NCBI RefSeq assembly: GCF_050876985.1
Contig: NZ_JBPAPP010000002.1
Strand: one strand, 5' to 3'
Origin: Halopseudomonas sp002296055
GTDB taxonomy: Bacteria; Pseudomonadota; Gammaproteobacteria; Pseudomonadales; Pseudomonadaceae
Length of the DNA stretch: 64,000 nt
The translations under genes were made by a program, and so were the position numbers. Positions 59,361-64,000 of this stretch are shown one piece after another; position 1 is the stretch's first letter; every line of letters begins with the position of its first letter. Below the pieces are notes generated by a model that saw only the letters and a program-made list of their open reading frames with translations, was not told where the DNA came from and searched no databases.

Positions 59361-59532
59361 AAGCACTGCTCACCCCTGTCGATACCCCCCAAGTAACCCG
59401 TAGGGCTCAGGCTGTAGTGCCAACCCGCGCAACCCTAGACCAAAGAGCCATTGTCTTGCGACGAGACAGCTGGCTAAATGCCGTCAACCCATAACAATAA
59501 AATCGCCTCCAAGGCGCCACTGGAGCCTTCGC

Positions 59533-61089
59533 ATGCCCACCGGACTCCGCAGCAAAGCGACCGTGCTTGTGCTGCAGCTCTGCACCCTCAGCTGGCTCTA
59601 CTACAGCGCCGGCATCGACCTCGCCGCACCGGCGCTGATTCTCGCTCTTATGCCCTGGCTGGGGCTGCCCTGGTTCTATGCACCACAAGACCCCGCACCA
59701 GCGCTGACAACAGACAACAGCCAAAACAACGAACTGACCGCCCGACTGTCCCGCGCTACCAGTAAGAACGCTATTGGCGCCGCCGAGGTGGCCCACTCCG
59801 TACAACTGCTGCGCGCACGCCAGCACTCCCAATTACAGGCAATCAGCCAGGTGACCGACAGCGCCCAGCAGATCGCCTCTGAAGTCGACGCGACCAGCCG
59901 CTATGCCGAACGTGCCGACCAGGCTGCAGAACAGGCCAGTGCTAGCAGCGCCAGCGGCCGTGACGCGTTGCAGCAAGCAACCGAGGTAATGCACCAGTTG
60001 GCCGCCCAAGCCGATACCTCTACCGCCATGCTGCAGGCCCTGAACGCTCACAGCGCCAAGATTGTGCAGGTCACCGAGGTGATCGAAGCCATTGCCAGCC
60101 AGACCAACCTGCTGGCCCTGAACGCCGCCATCGAGGCAGCCCGAGCGGGCGACATGGGGCGCGGATTCGCCGTGGTTGCCGATGAGGTACGCGCCCTGGC
60201 CGCACGCACCTCGGCCTCTACCAGCGAGGTTGCAGGCATCATTGAGCAAATGCACCAGCAGAGCCAGCGAGTCAACGCCGACTTCTCCGCACTGGTGGGT
60301 CAGGTGCACAACAGCGTCACACTGATTGAACAAGCATCTGAGCAGCTGCAGGCTATTGAGCAGCAAGGAAGCGAGGTTAAAGAGGTGACTGCGCAGATCG
60401 CCGCCGGTAGCCTGACTAATCGCGACCAGCTCGCCAACCTGAGCAGCGCGCTGGAGCAGGTGCGTGGCGACATTGCCCAGAGTGACGAACAAACCCAACG
60501 CTTGGGCAGCGAGGCCGCAAACCTGGTGGGCCTGGCTGAACAGGTCAGCGAGATGCTGGCCGATGTCGCGCTGGATGACTACCACCAACGCTTCTTTGAA
60601 GCAGCGCAGCAAACCGCTAACGCCATTGCCACGCGTTTTGAGGCGGACCTGGCCAGCGGACAGGTTCAGCGCGCCGCGCTGTTTGATCGCAACCTTACCT
60701 TGATTGCCGGTAGCAACCCGGCGCGTTATCACAGCGCCTTCGACAGCTACACCGACCAGGTGTTGCCTGGCCTGCAGGAGCCACTACTGCAGCAACACGC
60801 CGAGCTGGTCTACGCCATCGCCGCCATTCCCTCAGGCTATGTGCCCACCCACAACCAGCGCTTTAGCAAGGCGCCGACCGGCGACGTACAGCACGACACT
60901 CTGCACTGCCGGAGCAAGCGGTTGTTTGACGATCCAACAGGACGACGCTGTGGCAGCCATGAGCAGACCCTGCTGCTGCAGACCTACAAACGCGATACAG
61001 GAGAAGTGATGCACGACCTGTCGGTGCCGATCATCGTCGCCGGGCAGCATTGGGGCGGGTTACGGCTGGGGTATCGCCCGGAGTCCTGA
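59533..61089 (+). CDS. methyl-accepting chemotaxis protein with C-terminal sensor-like region
   Basis: The 518-residue protein has two transmembrane helices at the very N-terminus (residues about 10-50) with almost no periplasmic loop. A long coiled coil follows with the MCP signalling tip (SQTNLLALNAAIEAARAGD, near 187-205, and GFAVVADEVRALA). The final 170 residues form a separate region with YVPTHNQRFSKAP near 435, RSKRLFDDPTGRRCG near 460 and HDLSVPIIVAGQHWGG near 500, which looks like a cytoplasmic ligand-binding domain. No HAMP domain is evident. It probably reports an internal signal to CheA. GGAG lies 7 bases before the ATG. Confidence 0.88.
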   Translation: MPTGLRSKATVLVLQLCTLSWLYYSAGIDLAAPALILALMPWLGLPWFYAPQDPAPALTTDNSQNNELTARLSRATSKNAIGAAEVAHSVQLLRARQHSQLQAISQVTDSAQQIASEVDATSRYAERADQAAEQASASSASGRDALQQATEVMHQLAAQADTSTAMLQALNAHSAKIVQVTEVIEAIASQTNLLALNAAIEAARAGDMGRGFAVVADEVRALAARTSASTSEVAGIIEQMHQQSQRVNADFSALVGQVHNSVTLIEQASEQLQAIEQQGSEVKEVTAQIAAGSLTNRDQLANLSSALEQVRGDIAQSDEQTQRLGSEAANLVGLAEQVSEMLADVALDDYHQRFFEAAQQTANAIATRFEADLASGQVQRAALFDRNLTLIAGSNPARYHSAFDSYTDQVLPGLQEPLLQQHAELVYAIAAIPSGYVPTHNQRFSKAPTGDVQHDTLHCRSKRLFDDPTGRRCGSHEQTLLLQTYKRDTGEVMHDLSVPIIVAGQHWGGLRLGYRPES

Positions 61090-61099
61090 GCGTGGCCGT

Positions 61100-62092
61100 T
61101 CAGGCAGCGCTGTCGAGCGAACCCTCAAGACGCCGCGTGATAACATCGGCGCAGGTTTCTCGGCGCAAACTGTCGAACAGCTCCCGCGCCTGCGGATAAT
61201 GCTGCCCGAGCAAGGCCAACCACTGCTTGAGCCGCCCAGGCGAGTGGCGGTCCACCACCCGCAGGCGGGTCTGGCTGAAAAAGTCGGCCAGCCAGGGCCA
61301 CAGCGCCTCCCAACCGAACACTGCAGCATCCGTATCCTGCGCGATACGCAGGCCTAGGTCGGGGCAACGCACCAGACCACGGCCGATCATCACCGCATCA
61401 CAGCCACTGACCTCACGAATGCGTCGGTAATCCTCGGTGGTCCACACCTCGCCATTGGCGATCACCGGCACCTCTACCGCCTCGCGAATACGCGCCAGCC
61501 ACTCCCAATGGGCCGGCGGCTTGTAGCCTTCAACCTTCGTGCGGGCATGTACGGTGATTTCACCAGCACCGCCGTCCGCCAGCGCCTGCGCGCATTCCAG
61601 CGTCTGGCTGGTATCGGTCAGGCCCAGGCGCATCTTGGCGGTCACGGGAATATGCGCCGGCGTTGCCGCCCGCACGCTGGCGACAATCTCGCGCAGCAGT
61701 TCGGGCTCGGTCAACAGCGCAGCGCCGCCACGGTGACGGTTAACCGTCTTGGCCGGACAGCCAAAGTTGATGTCAATAGCCGGGGCTTCCATCGACGCCA
61801 GCAGTGCCGCGTTCTCGCCCATCCAGCGCACATCAGAGCCGAGCAACTGCGGACGCACCGGCACACCGGCGCGGGTCCGCCAGCCTTGCTCGCTTTCCGG
61901 CACACTGCGGCGAATGGTGCCCACGTTGAGCAGCCCCTCGGTCACGCGAATAAACTCGCTGACGCACCAGTCGATGCCACCGATGCGCGTCAGCACATCG
62001 CGCATCGGCGCATCGGCCAGCCCTTCCATCGGCGCCAGCACAACAGGGCCGCTTATGCGCTCAGGGCTATTCACACGCTCAAGGCTGCTCAT
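61100..62092 (-). CDS. dusC: tRNA-dihydrouridine(16) synthase DusC
   Basis: The 330-residue FMN enzyme reduces uridine 16 in the D-loop of tRNA. LAPMEGLADAPMRD near 20, INFGCPAKTVNRHRGGAAL near 108 (with the catalytic Cys in GCPA) and TVHARTKVEGY near 177 are typical; the GGAALL form is DusC-like rather than DusA or DusB. Its ATG overlaps the ligA stop by 4 bases, so it is translationally coupled to ligA. It converges on the chemoreceptor gene with a 10-base gap. Confidence 0.9.
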   Translation of the reverse strand: MSSLERVNSPERISGPVVLAPMEGLADAPMRDVLTRIGGIDWCVSEFIRVTEGLLNVGTIRRSVPESEQGWRTRAGVPVRPQLLGSDVRWMGENAALLASMEAPAIDINFGCPAKTVNRHRGGAALLTEPELLREIVASVRAATPAHIPVTAKMRLGLTDTSQTLECAQALADGGAGEITVHARTKVEGYKPPAHWEWLARIREAVEVPVIANGEVWTTEDYRRIREVSGCDAVMIGRGLVRCPDLGLRIAQDTDAAVFGWEALWPWLADFFSQTRLRVVDRHSPGRLKQWLALLGQHYPQARELFDSLRRETCADVITRRLEGSLDSAA

Positions 62093-64000
62093 GCACTGAT
62101 GCCCTGCTCCGCCAGCATGTCGAGCAACTGCTGCTCGGTCCAGACGGTTACGCCCAGTTGCTCGGCCTTGGCCAGCTTGCTGCCGGCGCCCGGGCCTGCC
62201 ACAACGCAGTGGGTCTTGGCCGACACGCTGCCAGCCACCTTGGCGCCCAGGCTTTCCAGATGCGCCTTGGCCACATCCCGTGACATGGCCTCCAGCGTAC
62301 CGGTCAGCACCCAGGTCTGGCCGGCCAGAGACAGGCCACCAGCAGCTTCTGCACGGGGGCTGTCCCAGTGCATGCCAAAATCACGCAACTGCTGCTCAAC
62401 GGCCTCGGCGTGGGCGCGCTGCTCCGGGTTCTCGGCAAACTCGCGCAGGGCTTTGATCGCCTTGTCGTTCAGGCGCTCAACCTGCTTCAGGTCCAACCAG
62501 TCGGCGCTGAGAATCTTGTCCAGACTGCCAAAAGTGCTGGCCAGGCGTTCGGCGCCGGTGCTGGCGATACCGGTGATATTCAGGCGCGCCAGAAAATCGG
62601 CCAGCGATACACAAGCGGCAAACTCAGCCGCCAGCTCGCCCGGCTCCTCGGGCGTGACACCCCGCTCCAGCAACTGGTCGATAACCTGGCGGTTGTGCGC
62701 ATCGGCAAAGAAGGAATGAATCTCGTGGGCCACTTCCAGCCCCACATCCGGCAGGTAAACCAGCACTTCAGGCAAAGCGCGCTCAATACGCTCCAGCTTG
62801 CCCAGCGCGCGGGCCAGCAGCTTGGCGGTTTCTTCACCCACATCGGGAATGCCCAGGGCGTAGATGAACCGCGCCAAGGTCGGCGACTTGCTGGCCTGAA
62901 TGGCAGTCAGCAGATTCTTGGTCGACAGCTCGGCAAAGCCGTCCAGTGCCAGCACCTGCTCATAGGTCAGGCGATACAGGTCTGCCGGCGAGGCAACCAG
63001 GCCGGTATCAACCAGTTGCTCGACGCTCTTCTCGCCCAGGCCATCGATATCCATGGCACGACGGGAGACGAAGTGAATGATCGACTGCTTGAGCTGAGCC
63101 TGACAGGTCAGGCGGCCAACGCAGCGGTACACCGAGCCTTCGCTGGTGGTAGACCCAGCCTTGCCGCGCTTGACCAACTGGGTGCGTTCAACCGCCGAGC
63201 CGCACACCGGGCAATTGCTCGGCACCTCAACCGGCCGCGCGTCAGCCGGGCGACGCTCGGTGACCACCTGCATGACCTGCGGAATGACATCCCCGGCGCG
63301 GCGAATGATCACGGTATCGCCGATCATCACACCAAGGCGCGCCACCTCATCCATATTGTGCAGCGTGGCATTGGATACGGTGACACCCGCCACCTGAACC
63401 GGCTTGAGACGCGCAACCGGCGTCACCGCACCGGTGCGGCCAACCTGAAACTCGACGTCCAGCAGCTCGGTGAGCTCTTCCATCGCCGGAAACTTGTGGG
63501 CGATGGCCCAGCGCGGCTCACGCGCGCGAAAGCCCAGCTCGCGCTGGTACGCCAGCTGGTTGACCTTGAACACCACGCCATCGATCTCGTATTCCAGCGC
63601 CGCGCGCCGCTCGCCGATATCGCGGTAGTAATCGAGTGTGCCCTCGATGCCCTTGACCAGCTTCAGCTCGCGGCTGATCGGCAGCCCCCACTCGCGAAAC
63701 GCCTGCAAGATGGCGTATTGGTTGCCTGGCAGCTCCCCGTCTACTCGGCCAAAACCGTAGCAGCAAAACTCCAGCGGCCGGCTGGCGGTAATAGTCGGGT
63801 CCAACTGACGTAAGCTACCGGCAGCGGCGTTACGCGGGTTGGCAAAGGTTTTGCTGCCGGTTTCACGGGCGCGCTCGTTCAGCGCCTCAAAGCCGGCCTT
63901 GCTCATAAAGACTTCGCCACGCACCTCCAGCACCGCCGGCCAGCCCTCGCCACGCAGCTTCAGCGGTACGTTGCGAATGGTGCGCACGTTGGTGGAGATG
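62089..64000 (-). CDS. ligA: NAD-dependent DNA ligase LigA, N-terminus outside the window
   Basis: The frame runs off the window edge at 64000. About 637 residues are visible, beginning in NVRTIRNVPLKL, which lies just after the adenylation-lysine region in LigA; the KxDG lysine is therefore outside. Present are the rest of the adenylation domain, the OB fold (VGRTGAVTPVARLKPVQVAGV, split at TPV), the four-Cys zinc finger (CPVCGS to CVGRLTC), helix-hairpin-helix repeats and a C-terminal BRCT domain (QTWVLTGTLEAMSRD). LigA seals nicks in replication and repair. Its stop overlaps dusC. Confidence 0.95.
   Translation of the reverse strand, partial: ISTNVRTIRNVPLKLRGEGWPAVLEVRGEVFMSKAGFEALNERARETGSKTFANPRNAAAGSLRQLDPTITASRPLEFCCYGFGRVDGELPGNQYAILQAFREWGLPISRELKLVKGIEGTLDYYRDIGERRAALEYEIDGVVFKVNQLAYQRELGFRAREPRWAIAHKFPAMEELTELLDVEFQVGRTGAVTPVARLKPVQVAGVTVSNATLHNMDEVARLGVMIGDTVIIRRAGDVIPQVMQVVTERRPADARPVEVPSNCPVCGSAVERTQLVKRGKAGSTTSEGSVYRCVGRLTCQAQLKQSIIHFVSRRAMDIDGLGEKSVEQLVDTGLVASPADLYRLTYEQVLALDGFAELSTKNLLTAIQASKSPTLARFIYALGIPDVGEETAKLLARALGKLERIERALPEVLVYLPDVGLEVAHEIHSFFADAHNRQVIDQLLERGVTPEEPGELAAEFAACVSLADFLARLNITGIASTGAERLASTFGSLDKILSADWLDLKQVERLNDKAIKALREFAENPEQRAHAEAVEQQLRDFGMHWDSPRAEAAGGLSLAGQTWVLTGTLEAMSRDVAKAHLESLGAKVAGSVSAKTHCVVAGPGAGSKLAKAEQLGVTVWTEQQLLDMLAEQGISA

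Noticed and set aside
62368..63813. Open frame of about 480 codons antisense to ligA
   Set aside because: LigA motifs are unmistakable on the other strand.

Overview
The window looks like chromosome of a GC-rich gammaproteobacterium of the Pseudomonadaceae; a marine or Halopseudomonas-type pseudomonad is my best guess. The bases for this are beta-alanine catabolism genes arranged as in Pseudomonas, a DEAD-box helicase next to a type I DAHP synthase, paired DUF1302/DUF1329 outer-membrane genes, an SdsA-type alkyl sulfatase, FecIR-type surface signalling, GTG and TTG starts with clear Shine-Dalgarno sites, and GCTTGCAG-type intergenic repeats. I saw no rRNA, tRNA, CRISPR array, transposase or integrase.

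Layout. 0.5-4.5 kb: beta-alanine catabolism (aminotransferase, CoA-acylating semialdehyde dehydrogenase, divergent LysR). 4.5-8.1 kb: a hydrolase plus drug-type MFS operon behind a perfect 12-bp inverted repeat, then a CPYC flavoprotein divergent from an Rrf2 regulator. 8.1-11 kb: DAHP synthase and RNA helicase, separated by a leader whose 38-codon peptide carries YFYFGYWF just before an intrinsic terminator, a clear attenuator; a second small ORF follows the terminator. 11-20.7 kb: two tandem copies of a module (DUF1329, DUF1302 barrel, divergent AraC regulator) that share a 19-bp promoter element. 20.8-28.8 kb: a translationally coupled cluster around a radical SAM protein of the ArsS/rSAM-selenodomain type, with sodium symporter, phosphoesterase-like protein, TVP38-flavoprotein fusion and two small transferases. 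29-34 kb: acyl-CoA dehydrogenase, SDR, APH-type kinase, SurE and a second SDR, resembling 4-hydroxyacyl-CoA catabolism; hairpins lie in the first three intercistronic gaps. 34-42.8 kb: AlkB, GGCT, a flavodoxin-like protein, tandem DLH-like hydrolases with a LysR, an AT-rich HEPN-like orphan, and a LysR/MFS pair. 42.9-47.4 kb: TonB receptor, FecR and ECF sigma factor, a complete surface-signalling set probably for haem. 47.5-53.4 kb: DUF2059, alkyl sulfatase with a coupled lipoprotein, YigZ, and a hipA-hipB pair in reversed order. 53.6-64 kb: fatty-acid oxidation (large acyl-CoA dehydrogenase, thiolase, MFS), a SelD-N-terminal-like flavoprotein, a chemoreceptor, DusC and LigA, the last cut by the window end.

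The common theme is catabolism and uptake of lipid-like or ester-like carbon sources (two acyl-CoA dehydrogenases, thiolase, kinase/ACAD pathway, alkyl sulfatase, many hydrolases, DUF1302/1329 outer-membrane pairs), with local regulators beside most catabolic units. The strongest candidates for something undescribed are the two-ORF leader of the DAHP synthase, the duplicated AraC/DUF1302/DUF1329 modules with their shared operator, and the radical SAM cluster.
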